DNA of 64,000 bases from Hypoxylon rubiginosum (taxonomy: Eukaryota; Ascomycota; Sordariomycetes; Xylariales; Hypoxylaceae): positions 620,001-684,000 of the forward strand of contig CADCXA010000015.1 of NCBI GenBank assembly GCA_902806565.1. The letters are read 5' to 3'. The position numbers were made by a program, and so were the translations under genes. Below the pieces are notes generated by a model. The model was not told the origin of the DNA. It saw only the letters and a list, made by a program, of their open reading frames with translations, and did not search any database. Position 1 is the stretch's first letter; every line of letters starts with the position of its first letter. Positions 24,774 through 34,975 of the stretch are shown here, in pieces.

Positions 24774-26129
24774 TCACCTCGGCCTCTCGATCCCCAACAG
24801 CGTCAGCAGGTCATCGGGCTTCGGCCCGTCGTCGTCCTCGAGGCCCATCTCGGCGATCTTCTTCCAGAACTTGCTCAGATGGCGGGTGCCCGAGTCGCAC
24901 AGCACGGTGACGACCTGGCTCCCCGCGGGCAGGCTAAGGGCGGCGGTCACGGCGGCGACGCAGTTGACGGCGGTGCTGCTGCCGCAGAAGATGCCGTCGC
25001 GCTCGGCGAGCCACCAGGCCATCCGGCACGCCTGCTCGTCCGTCACGCGCACCGCCGTGTCGATGAGGTCGCGCCCGGCCTCCAGGTTCTCCGTCACCCG
25101 GTTGATCCCCACGCCCTCCACGATCGTGTCGACCTGCTGCCGCCGCCGCGTGCCCTCCTTCTCCGTCGGCGAGTACATGACCCCGTGCCGGATCTTGTTG
25201 TACAGGCCGCTGCCCTGCGGGTCCGCCAGCACGACCTTTAGTGAGGTCAGCTTCGCTTCTTCTTTCAGGTACTTGGCTACCCCGGAGATGGTGCCGCCCG
25301 TGCCGGCGCCCGCCACGAAGGCGTCGATCTGGCCCGACGTCTGCGCGAAGATCTCGGGGCCCGTCGTCCGGAAGTGCGCGGCCCAGTTCGCCGGCGACTC
25401 GAACTGGTCCGCGAAGAAGCCGACGCTGGGGTCGTCGCGCGACTCGGTGTGCTCCTTGGCCCGGCGCCGCGCCAGGTTTACGAAGTGGTCGGGCGACGTG
25501 ATGGGCTGGACGGGTACGCGCTCGACGGTGGCGCCGAGGTGGTGCAGCAGGTCCGACTTCTCGAGGCTCTGGTCGTTGGGCATGCAGATGTGGGCCTTGT
25601 ATCCCCTGGCGCATGCGAGCGCCGCGATGGAGATACCTGTGCTGCCGACGGTGCCCTCGTAGATGGTGTCGCCGCGACCGGGTTTCAAAAAGCCGTCCTC
25701 TTCGGCGGCCCGGATCATATTGAGGGCAACGCGGTCTTTGGGGCTGTTGCCGGCACCGTTGAGGAACTCGGCTTTGGCTAAGATCGTGCGACCGGTCGCC
25801 TCCGACAGGCTGCGGATCTTGATCAGCGGCGTGCGCCCTATGCACCCCTCGATGCCGTCGCTGATGCCGGCGTCCCGCGGGATCTGCGTCGGCCCCGGCA
25901 CACCGCCACCCCCGGCCTCGTGGTCTTCTAGCTCTACGGGTCCCCAGAATAGGCTTGACCTTCGAGCATCTGTGCCGCGGCGGGGTCTCCTCCTTAATTT
26001 GCGCTCCTGGAACCGCCTCTCCAGATCTGGGTATAAATCCTTAGCCCCGAGCGTCATTAGGACTCCGGCGGCGAATGCGACGGCCACGGCAGCGGTGCCG
26101 TAGGCCTTCGGGTGGTCGCTTAAAGACAT
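24774..26129 (-). CDS. Membrane-anchored cysteine synthase-like PLP enzyme (Mcy1/Cys12-like)
   Basis: Intronless, 451 aa. It is a fold-type II PLP enzyme of the cysteine synthase/cystathionine beta-synthase family, which makes cysteine from O-acetylserine and sulfide. Residues 11-28 are a hydrophobic segment (TAAVAVAFAAGVLMTLGA) followed by a very basic stretch (QERKLRRRPRRG). This layout fits an N-terminal outer-membrane anchor, as in yeast Mcy1 and related fungal 'cysteine synthase 2' proteins. IGRTPLIKI opens the catalytic domain. The PLP-binding Lys is K131 in NSPKDRVA, and the phosphate-binding loop GAGTGGT is present in the middle. GTVGSTGISIA replaces the substrate-loop TSGNTG of bacterial CysK, so the real substrate may differ; that divergence is normal in this subgroup as I recall it. 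The gene is divergent from the NDUFAF7 homologue with 389 bp between start codons. Codon use is strongly GC-rich, as in its neighbours TFIIS and NDUFAF7. Confidence 0.85.
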   Translation of the reverse strand: MSLSDHPKAYGTAAVAVAFAAGVLMTLGAKDLYPDLERRFQERKLRRRPRRGTDARRSSLFWGPVELEDHEAGGGGVPGPTQIPRDAGISDGIEGCIGRTPLIKIRSLSEATGRTILAKAEFLNGAGNSPKDRVALNMIRAAEEDGFLKPGRGDTIYEGTVGSTGISIAALACARGYKAHICMPNDQSLEKSDLLHHLGATVERVPVQPITSPDHFVNLARRRAKEHTESRDDPSVGFFADQFESPANWAAHFRTTGPEIFAQTSGQIDAFVAGAGTGGTISGVAKYLKEEAKLTSLKVVLADPQGSGLYNKIRHGVMYSPTEKEGTRRRQQVDTIVEGVGINRVTENLEAGRDLIDTAVRVTDEQACRMAWWLAERDGIFCGSSTAVNCVAAVTAALSLPAGSQVVTVLCDSGTRHLSKFWKKIAEMGLEDDDGPKPDDLLTLLGIERPR

Positions 26130-26518
26130 ATTTGGCTATTTCTTTTTTTTCCTATCCTAGCAGCGTAGTAAGCTCGTTATATCCAACCTGAAACTTCCAT
26201 TCCGTCTTAGCCAAAAATGAAATAATTTGTCCGTCACATGGAATTTGTGAATATTTATACCCGGTCAAGTGATCCGTTCCTGTGTTTGAGAAGTGTAAAT
26301 TTATAGGAACTCTACAAATACGTCAGGGTACAGCTTCAGGGCTAAAATAGCACTGGAAGACCGAAACAGGGTTAAAAAGAGCTTAGCAAGAGCTCGGGCC
26401 AGTGCTATAAATTAAGTATTGGTGGATACTACCCCTGCATACCCGGCGATAGGCCGGACCATCAAAAAGATTCCCTCCAGCCAAGACTCTCTTCCTCTCG
26501 ACGTCCAGTGTCGGAACT
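26130..26518. promoter_or_regulatory. Bidirectional promoter region
   Basis: A 389-bp gap separates the start codons of the divergent cysteine synthase-like (-) and NDUFAF7-like (+) genes and must hold both promoters. It is AT-richer than both flanking genes and has pyrimidine tracts near 26140-26150. No specific binding site was recognised. Confidence 0.55.
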
Positions 26519-28126
26519 ATGGATTCCCCCATCGTGGCCCAGCTCTTCCGGCAGCTGTTCAGACATCCGGCCTGCCAGTCGAGACGAAACCTAGCTACCT
26601 TGTCGTCCTGCCTCCAGCATGGCCGCCGCGTACAGCACCAGCACCAGCAGAAGCGGCACATGGCCAGCCGCCATACCAGAGGAGCGAAGCACGGGCTGCC
26701 CGAGAAGGAGAGCCATTGGCAGCAGCGCACCGAAATGTTCGCCCTGGACATGTCCGACGAGTACAAGTCCTATCCTACGGTCACAGCAAACGACCTAAGG
26801 TCGCGGAGGGAACGCCCGCGCAAGGTCAAGATGCTCATGCGCGACTTCATTGAAGGTTGGCTTTACCTTTTACGCCTCCCCCCTCTCCCCGAGCTCGAAC
26901 TTTGTGATTAACATGCACCGCGCGTGTGATGATTAGACAGCCTGTATAACCCACACTACGGCTACTTCTCGAAGCAGGTCGTCATCTTCTCGCCGGGAGA
27001 GCCCTTCGACTTCAACTCCCTGCCCGACGAGCCCGCCTTCCACGCCGAGCTGGGCCGGCGGTACACCGAGTTCGAGGACGCGCTGGACGCCAAGGAGGGG
27101 CGGGTGGACGAGACGCGCCAGCTGTGGCACACGCCCACCGAGCTGTTCCGCCCCTACTACGGCGAGGCCGTCGCCCGCTACCTCATGTCCAACTACGTCA
27201 TGAGCACGTACCCCTACCACGACCTCATCATCTACGAGATGGGCGCCGGCCGCGGCACCCTCATGCTCAACATCCTCGACTACATCCGCGACATCGAGCC
27301 CGCCGTCTACGACCGCACCAAGTACAAGATCATCGAGATCTCGCCGTCCCTCGCCGCCCTCCAGAACTCGCAATTGCTGGCCACGGCCGCCTCGCGCGGC
27401 CACGCCGCCAAGGTCGAGATCGTCAACAAGTCCATCTTCGACTGGGACGCCCGCGTGCCCTCCCCCTGCTTCTTCCTCGCCATGGAGGTCTTCGACAACT
27501 TCGCCCACGACGTCCTGCGCTACGACCTCGACACCGAGGAGCCCCTCCAGGGCACCGTCCTCGTCGACGGCCACGGCGACTTCTACGAGTTCTACGAGCC
27601 CGCCCTCGACCCCGTCGCCGCCCGCTACCTGCGCGTCCGCCACGCCGCCACCGCCGGCAAGTACCGCGTGCCCTACCCGACCAGCCGCGCCGTCCGCTGG
27701 CTCAAGGGCCAGCTGCCGCTCGCGCCCAACCTGAGCGACCCCGAGTACGTGCCCACCCGCCTCATGCAGTTCTTCGACATCCTCGAGAAGCACTTCCCGG
27801 CGCACCGGCTGGTGACGTCCGACTTCCACACGCTGCCGGACGCCGTGCGCGGCCTCGGCAGCCCCGTCGTGCAGACGCGGTTCCGGCGGCGCACGGTGCC
27901 CGTGTCCACGCCGCTCGTGCACCAGGGCTACTTCGACATATTGTTCCCGACCGACTTCCGCGTCACCGAGGCCGTCTACCGCGCCATCACCGGCAAGCTC
28001 ACGCGCGTCGTCGGCCACGAGGCCTTCATGCGCAGCTGGGCCTACGTCGAGGACACGCGCACGCGGAGCGGGGAGAACCCTTTGCTCAGCTGGTATCGGA
28101 ATGCTAGCGTTATGGTTACCGTGTAG
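26519..28126 (+). CDS. NDUFAF7-type mitochondrial protein-arginine methyltransferase
   Basis: Two exons: 26519-26855 and 26937-28126, with an 81-bp intron splitting an Asp codon, giving 508 aa. The family (Methyltransf_28, MidA/NDUFAF7) dimethylates an arginine of the complex I subunit NDUFS2 early in complex I assembly, in the mitochondrial matrix. The N terminus is Arg/His/Gln-rich with few acidic residues for about 60 residues, fitting a mitochondrial presequence. The family hallmark [15 protein letters not shown] follows the junction. The SAM-binding strand is [13 protein letters not shown] at about residue 212. [10 protein letters not shown] is the expected ExxDN post-motif, and [10 protein letters not shown] and [13 protein letters not shown] are late family blocks. 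The sequence is complete. Third codon positions are almost all G or C, which leaves long open frames on the other strand and in another forward frame; these are artefacts. Confidence 0.88.
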
Positions 28127-29059
28127 GGTAGGGTATGCCTAATGTATGTGTGTATGTATGTATCGCTATCTACCTACTTGCTTACCGACCTACCTACGTG
28201 ACCATGTGGTGGGAGCTTGGGTAGGTTGGACGCTCCAAAGGGGAGGCGGTAGTAGTGTACATAAGATGAGATGAATGAACAAAATATTACTTTGAAGATA
28301 ATTAGATTATGAACTAAAAGAGGTGACTGGCTCTTATTGGTACCGTCGGGCGGAGGACGCGAGCTCCTTATACACTGGGGAGCTGTTGCGTGACATGCAT
28401 ATCTATCTGGGTAAAATTTTGTCTATTGTATATAAAATATGTACAGTACCTGACGCATAGATGAGTATCTAACCTATAGACCCGTTATGATATATGCCTA
28501 TCTACATACACATGACATGAAATTCTATCATCTCAACTCTATGTGCATACGTGTAGGATTGCTCGTGAATGACACGCGGCTTGTCCCGCCGGATTTCCCC
28601 AGCCCTGTGGGTGTGGACAGAGAAATTTAACATGGTCACTCCCATAAACACAAGCAAACTTTTCAGTCTTGCTTCAAAATACACTGCGTTATAATCAATA
28701 TGTAGATGGTTGTTGATCCGCCACGTAGTCTCAATTTCACTACCACCCACATATATCACACGGCGGCCCATAGACTGTTCCTATGACAAGGTCTCGATTC
28801 AAAGATGGGCAGTTCATCAACAGAGCTATCGCAGCTCCTCTCATTTACCCTGCCCTGTCTATAGCAGCCGGATTTATCTCCTTCCCTCATCTTCTTAGTC
28901 ATATCGTTACAATAAAGTCTTCGGTCTCTCGCTCTTCGCTGCCGAAGAAACTCCAATGATCCTGCTCCGGACTGCCTGGGGAAGCTAGCTGGCTTGACGC
29001 AATGGTCTGTACCTAGGTATGTAGTAGGTATGTATGAGATCTGACACTAATATTCAGAC
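28127..29059. other. Convergent intergenic region
   Basis: About 930 bp between the stops of the NDUFAF7-like gene and AlaRS. It contains TATG/TACC simple-sequence tracts at 28141-28200 and a TACCTAGGTA palindrome at 29010-29019. No gene seen. Confidence 0.55.
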
Positions 29060-32000
29060 TCAGATCTTCAGCTTCTCCGCGAGCCACTTCTCCGCAACTG
29101 CGACCGCTTCCTCTATTTTATCCGCGTTCGTGCCCTGGCCCTGCCGTGTGGGCTCCTTGCCACCCGACTTGCCGCCCACCACTTCGCTGACCGCTCCAGC
29201 CCATTTCTCGGCGGTAACGCCCTGTGATGCAAGCCCCTAATCAACCTATTAGCAGTGCTCTTCCAATTTTCGGCTTAGAAATGAATTAGGTCAACTTACC
29301 GTGCCAACATATACACCGTGCACGACGGCACCCTCGGCCTTGCTGCCGCCGAACAAGTACACCGACCGCTCCTTATCCTTACTCTTGAAGTGGTTCATAA
29401 CATCGGCGACAGCCTTGGCGTTGGCCGAGATGGGCAGGTGTCCGATGAAATACTTGGACTCCTTATTCTCGTCCTTAGTGAAGTGGGCAGTAACCGTGTC
29501 GAGGGCGGTCTTGCTCTCGGCTTTCTGCCGCTTCTTCTGCTCGTCCACAACCGACTTAACAACCTTGGCAAATCGCGTCTTTAGGTCCTCCTTAGTGAGG
29601 GTGGACACGACTAAGTTGTTGAGGTCGACCGCGGCCTGCTTAACTTCGGCCTCCTTCTCGGGGCCGAATGGTAGGGCTTCGAGGGCTGTGATGCGCCTGG
29701 AGAAATCTCCGGCCTCGCGTTGTACGCGGTGCGCAGAGTCTCCTGTGTAGGCGACAATACGACGGATACCCTTGGCGATACCGCTCTCTTCGACAACGAC
29801 AAGATCTTTGATAATACCCGTCTGATCGACATGTGTACCACCGCAGAACTCGACACTGACCTTCCGCCACTCGGTATTCTCGGGTGCTTCGAGCAGCATG
29901 TCAACGTCGATACCAACAGAGACAACTCGGACCGGGTTCGGATACGTCTCGCCAAAGACGGCACGGACGCCATTGATCTTCTTTGCCAAGTCGAGTTCCA
30001 CATCCTTGGAGAAGATCTTACAGTTTTGCCGGATGTACTCATTCGACATGTGTTCGATCTTCTCCAACTCGGGAAGAGTGACTGCAGTCTTGTGTGAAAA
30101 GTCAAACCGCAGCTTATCTTGGTCAACGAGCGAGCCCTTCTGGTTAACTTCGTCACCCAAAACCTCCCGTAGAGAATGGTTGAGAATATGTGTTCCGGTG
30201 TGGTTGTTGCGGATGGGTTGTCTCCGCAGCTCATCATATTCACAAATGACCTCGTCGCCGGCTTTAAGTTCTCCGTACTTCAGGAACCCATTGTGGATGA
30301 TATATCCACCGAACTGCTGGACGTCTTGAACTTCGAATTCGGCGACATCGTCAATGACGATTCTTCCCGTGTCTGCAACCTGCCCACCTTGCTCGGCGTA
30401 GAAGTTGGTCTTGTCTATTAGAAGCCCAAAGGGTGTGTTTGGCGGAAGGTCCTTGGTCGACTTAAGAAATTCGGTGCCGGTATATATGAGCTGAACCTTG
30501 GCGATCGTGTCGCCCTTGAAGAACTTGGGCTCATCGTCAGGAACAGGCACTTGTAGCTGGTCTTTCAGTTCGGCGATCTGGTGAACGTTGAGCTTCGCAA
30601 ACGTTTGGACTGCCTCCTTGACGGCCTTGCTAGCCTCTCGGGCCTTTTCTCTGGCAATAGAGATCTCATTCTCGTCGGTCTCGAGGCCGCGCTCTTCGGC
30701 CATGAGCTTAGTCAGGTCTTCCGGGAAGCCGAAGGTGTCATACAATCTCCACACGTCAGCTCCAGAAAGCTTCTTCGCTCCACTGTTGACGGCCTGAGCC
30801 GCATATTTCTCGAACTGCTTCTCTCCTCGGTCTAAGGTTCTAGCGAATGCCTCTTCTTCTTCGTCGAGAATCTCCTTGATGTCCTGCTGCTTCTTAATGA
30901 TCTCCGGGAATTGCTCACCCATCTGGTCAACCAGCGCAGGGAGAATCTTAGAGAAGAACGACCCAATCTCGGCGTTGAAGTACTTCCTCGCATAGCGCGA
31001 TCCTCGTCGAAGCACACGACGAACGACATAACCTCTACCCTCGTTATTAGGGACGGCACCATCGGAAATGGAGAAGGTAAGTAGTCGTATGTGATCGGCA
31101 ACGACACGGTAGGCGGTATCGATTCCATCCACATCATCCTTGCCGTACTTGTCAGTATACTGTCGTGCTCCCGTAACTTCTTGGATCTTCTCGAATAGGG
31201 GACTGAAGATGTCGGTCGCGTAGTTGGAGCTTTTGTTCTGGAGCGCGGATACCAATCGTTCAAAGCCCATTCCGGTGTCGACATGCTTCGCAGGTAGGGA
31301 CTTGAGCGAACCATCCTTCTGGCGGTCGAACTGGATGAACACGTTGTTCCAGATCTCGACCACTAAGGGGTCGTCTTGGTTGACAAGATGCGAAGCATTT
31401 CGGCCACCACCAACTTTGTCATAGTGGATCTCGCTGCAAGGACCGCAAGGGCCCTGGTCACCCATCTCCCAGAAGTTGTCCTTCATGTTACCCGGCAGAA
31501 TGTGGTCTTCGGGGACACCAACAGACTTCCACAGCTCCTTTGCCTCTAAGTCGGGCTCGAGGTTCATGTCGGGGTTGCCTTCGAAGTAGGTAACGTATAG
31601 TCGCGCAGGGTCGAGCCCATAAACCTTAGTTAGGAGCTCCCAGGACCAATCCACTGCCTCTTTCTTGAAGTAATCGCCGAACGACCAGTTACCCAGCATC
31701 TCGAAGAAGGTCTAGAGCTCCAGTCAGCTTTCTGCGACAGCAGGAGGGGTAGGCGAAATAGGCATACGTGATGATAACTGTCTTTACCGACATCGTCAAG
31801 GTCCTGTGCGACTCCGGTGAGCTTAAGTACGTAGAGTTGGGGGTATAAGGGTCTCTTCATACATTGTGCTTACCACCGGCACGTATACACTATCTAGTGA
31901 GTCAGCGACTCAGCTCCCAACGAAGCTTTTGCGATCCCATAGCAACCGAAAATACCTTTTGAGTGTCCACGGCACGCTTCAGCTTGGACATATCATCCGT

Positions 32001-32307
32001 GCTAGCAACGGTACCCAGGAAAATGGGCTTGAACTGGTTCATGCCCGCATTGGTGAAGAGCAAGGTGGGGTCATTGTGCGGGACAACGGAGGATGAGGGC
32101 ACTGGGAAAAACAAGGGAAATTAGTATTTTCGATAGCTTGGTTGGATAAAGCGACATTGTAATATCGGAATTGATGCATCTTGAAGCGCATTAAGGGGCT
32201 AGGTGGTGGTGTTGTGGCGGTTTCGTACCTATTGTGTGTCCTCTCTTCTCAAAGAATTCGAGAAAGGTCTTGCGGACCCCGACGCCGGTCCACTCGGGCT
32301 CGGCCAT
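29060..32307 (-). CDS. ala1: Alanyl-tRNA synthetase
   Basis: Six exons on the minus strand: 32307-32229, 32101-31956, 31889-31863 (27 nt), 31803-31768 (36 nt), 31711-29300 and 29236-29060, giving 958 aa. All junctions keep frame and together rebuild the class II core. The start [20 protein letters not shown] is typical, [20 protein letters not shown] follows, then [34 protein letters not shown], where the bars are introns. Editing-domain zinc ligands are visible as HTGTH (about residue 600) and CGGTH (about 720). The C-terminal domain ends in KWLAEKLKI. The enzyme charges tRNA-Ala and clears mischarged Ser and Gly. It appears to be the only AlaRS in view, and an in-frame upstream ATG at 32535 would add a mitochondrial-type leader (separate entry). 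Confidence 0.95.
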
Positions 32308-32535
32308 GATGGTGAAAGCGTGGGTGTTTTGGGGTCTTAAGGTTGAGAATCGGTGTGGGTTTAGGGAAATAAAGGAACGAGGGGCAGAAATGCGAATGGT
32401 GGAATAAAGAGTCGGCCGAAAGAAAGTGAAAGAAAGGGTTGTGCTGTAGCTGTAGAAACTGTAGAAACTTCTACAAGAGTGACTCAATAATGCGCCGCCT
32501 ATAAACGGCGACGGTCCGCCGCATTGGATTTTCAT
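32308..32535 (-). CDS. In-frame N-terminal leader of AlaRS, mitochondrial-presequence-like
   Basis: Reading upstream from the AlaRS start without a stop, an ATG at 32535 adds 76 codons (an in-frame TAG lies three codons before it). The 76 residues contain no Asp or Glu, six Arg, one Lys and many Ser, Thr, Phe and Tyr (for example RPTLYSTIRISAPRSFISL), which is the composition of a mitochondrial targeting sequence. In many fungi a single AlaRS gene makes both the cytosolic and mitochondrial enzymes from two starts; in budding yeast the upstream start is non-AUG. Here I infer leaky scanning or alternative transcription starts between 32535 and 32307. The stretch is the alternative 5' end of the AlaRS gene, not a separate gene. 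Confidence 0.65.
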
Positions 32536-32893
32536 TCGCGCCTAAGCTTCTTGAAATTGGACCCTTTCCTCCCGGAGCGACCAAACACCTAAGGTAAACC
32601 GCACCGCAAAAATACCTATGTACATTTCATCGAACAGTTATTATTATCGAATTGATTGCAAGCAAACGACAATTATTATAAATTATCGTTGATTTTTGTT
32701 GGGCACCAAAAGACGGGCGTTAGACAAGACTGTCAATTACGGAATTGTCAGTATCAGTGTAAGTGTCAAGTGGCAGGACTAAGATAGATGTGACTCCTTG
32801 GAGAAATCGACCTTATCGATTAAAAGGGATACGTCGACATCGGACCAAGCTTACCCATCTAGCCCGTCTAGCCCGTCTAGCCCGTCATCCGTC
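32536..32893. promoter_or_regulatory. Bidirectional promoter between AlaRS and orphan gene
   Basis: 358 bp separate the upstream AlaRS ATG (-) and the start of the divergent orphan (+). The middle (32620-32700) is AT-rich. A 9-bp tandem TCTAGCCCG (three copies, 32858-32884) lies directly upstream of the orphan start. Confidence 0.5.
32858..32884. repeat. 9-bp tandem repeat, three copies
   Basis: Three exact copies of TCTAGCCCG end 9 bp before the ATG at 32894. They stay in frame with that ATG but there is no upstream ATG, so they are more likely leader than coding. Confidence 0.9.
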
Positions 32894-33839
32894 ATGGCCT
32901 TTACGCTTTCCGGCTTTCCACAAGCCTTCCCACAGGCCAATCTCAGGACCATGCAGTTCCCCGCTACCACTACCGCCGCTATTCCAGCGCCTCCCATCCA
33001 CCATCTTCGTCCCAATCCCAGTTCCAATTCCAATCCCGATGCCTTGTACTCGAACTACCAAATACTACAAACCCAGCGAAACCTCGATGCGGGAGGAGGT
33101 ATGCGCAAGATGCGCAAGAGGAAAGCCGATTCTCAAGAAAACGAGAGACTCTCTAAGAGATTGAGTCTCTTGAATCTCGGTACGTTCTTCCAAGTTCCCA
33201 CCGTCTACCAATATTCCATCTCCCCATCTTGCGCCATGCGCCAATTCTAAGAAATGCGCCGCTAACAACCTCTTTTCTTTCCCGCCGACAGAACAGAATG
33301 GGCAGAAACTATACGTGCCGGTCGAGAGCCCGCAACTGCGGCCTACCGAGTCCACGACCCTAACCCAGATCCCCGAGAACGACGTCATGCAACTCGACGA
33401 CACCAAGCACAAGGTGTACATCTACGACCTGGACGCCGAGCTCTCGAGCGACGAGTCGGACGGCGACGCCAACTCGCGCCTAGTCTTCCTACCGGATATC
33501 GAGAAGCACCTCAAACAGAGCCGCCGCATCCCGCCCTCCCTGCTGGCCAACAAGGACGGCGAGCTTGCCGGCATGCAGATGGTGCTATACAGCGAACCTA
33601 CCTCCCTAACAGTGCCCAAGGAGCAGGACAGCGTGAGAAAAGCCATCATCGAGGCGAGGCAGAGGGTTCGGGAGAAGCAGAAAGAAGAACGTGAACAGAC
33701 AATATTTACACCGAGCGACCCTACGACTTCGTCCAGTGACGTATTCAGTGCGCCAAATGTGTGGAATGGTTTCAACAGCCACAACGTGGTAGGTGAAAGT
33801 CTGGATGACAATGATCCCGATGCGATGGAGCTGGATTGA
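32894..33839 (+). CDS. Orphan acidic nuclear-type protein
   Basis: Two exons, 32894-33179 and 33292-33839, with a 112-bp intron splitting a Glu codon, giving 277 aa. The N-terminal 60 residues are Pro/Ala/Thr-rich and disordered. A strongly basic block RKMRKRK (residues 71-77) followed by ERLSKRLSLLNLE suggests a nuclear signal and a short helix; this is the best-conserved-looking part and spans the exon junction. VYIYDLDAELSSDESDGD introduces an acidic segment, and LVFLPDIEKHL plus a late Arg/Glu-rich helix (RKAIIEARQRVREKQKEERE) follow. The end DPDAMELD is acidic. I do not recognise the family. Clean splicing and a constrained central block support a real gene. Confidence 0.7.
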
Positions 33840-34282
33840 TATAAAGCAACGGTCTCATATATACATCATACCTATACGGAGTTTTGGCTCTATTTTTTTT
33901 TTTTTTTTGCAGATACCCAGGCGGGAACAGGCGCAACAGATCTATCTTACTATCTATCTTATTCCACCACGGCGTATACTGGCGCATCTTACTGCTATAC
34001 GGATTTCTCTTGGCATACAATATTTGGTATGTAGCGCTTACAATGAAGTTATTTATCTTATCATTTCACTACTTTCGAGTCGTATTTCATAATTCGTTTT
34101 TCTTAGACTCTACAGCTATGGTATATCCTGTACACTGCTACTACTTGTTCAGTACCGGTAGCCCGACAAAACATCTTACACGCCACCTCCAACCGCCAAC
34201 TGCTTTCTAGAATTGCTGGAATTGTCCAAGCTAAAGTACAATCTGCCCGTCAACATCGACTGGTATTCATGATCGATTTTAT
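33840..34282. other. Convergent 3' intergenic region
   Basis: About 440 bp between two convergent stops. It has a run of 17 or so T residues at 33893-33909 and is AT-rich. It likely contains both poly(A) regions. No gene seen. Confidence 0.55.
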
Positions 34283-34975
34283 CTATCTCTGCGGGGGAGG
34301 CGGTCCGAGTGGCGGCGCATAGTCGCCACCCGGCTGCCGAGTGGGTTCGACGCCGGTCTGGACGGGATCGACCTTAGTACCGCCCATCGGCGCAGCGCCA
34401 TCAGCTCCATCGTACATCGGCGGTCTGTTATTCGGGTCGTAGACCGGCGGCGGCATGGCGTGCATGCCATAGTTGCCAGGTCCGTAACCGGGCGCCGGCT
34501 GTTGATAGCCGCTATACGAAGCCTGCGGCCAGGCGTACCGGGGGTCTACGCCAGACCGTTCTTGACGGGAAAGCAGCCACTACGATGATGATACGTTAGC
34601 TTACATGTTGTATAGATAGGATCAAAAGTCCGGTGGCGCTAGGAGAGGGAATGGGAAAGGAGCTAATAGGTACGTACGGCGTTCCAGGCCTTCGGCTTCA
34701 GCCCACTTCTGACACGCTTCTTGGCGTGCATGCGGCCGAGGATCAAGTAGAGCGCTAGTAGGATGGTGATGCCTAGGAACAGAGACCATTTGACGATGAC
34801 GCCTGTCTGTAGTGTACGTGTTAGAGGAGATTCTGCTCAATTGGATTAGGGGAGCTTCAGTGCGTACCCGAGTATACCAGAACCAGATGAGGCGGCCGTT
34901 CTCCTCGACATATTGACGGCGGATTAGTTTGTCTGTCGACGGGGCGTACGGCGGAATGCGTGTCTTGCCGAACAT
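34283..34975 (-). CDS. RCR-like single-pass membrane protein with PPxY motifs
   Basis: Three exons on the minus strand: 34975-34868, 34806-34678 and 34579-34283, all phase 0, giving 177 aa. The N terminus (36 residues) is short and polar (MFGKTRIPPYAPSTDKLIRR). One membrane segment spans about residues 38-60 (VIVKWSLFLGITILLALYLI) and is followed by a basic cytosolic stop-transfer stretch (MHAKKRVRSGLKPKAW). The 100-residue tail is Pro/Gly/Tyr-rich and has two PY motifs, PPPVY (122-126) and PPMY (132-135). This layout matches fungal RCR proteins, which bind the Rsp5 ubiquitin ligase through PY motifs and regulate sorting of wall and plasma-membrane proteins. The family call rests on architecture rather than a full alignment. 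It could be another small PY adaptor. Confidence 0.65.

Noticed and set aside
24934..25845. 303-codon frame overlapping the cysteine synthase-like gene on the same strand
   Set aside because: Arg/His-rich out-of-frame reading of GC-rich sequence. The real frame has the PLP motifs.
26933..28018. 361-codon open frame on the minus strand
   Set aside because: It is exactly antisense to the NDUFAF7-like gene. GC-rich third positions remove stops on the opposite strand, and the translated product is a Val/Gly/His/Arg/Glu/Asp low-complexity mixture without a domain.
27124..28107. 327-codon forward frame inside the NDUFAF7-like gene
   Set aside because: Out-of-frame reading of the same GC-rich sequence, giving an Arg/Pro/His-rich product. 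The other frame has all family motifs.
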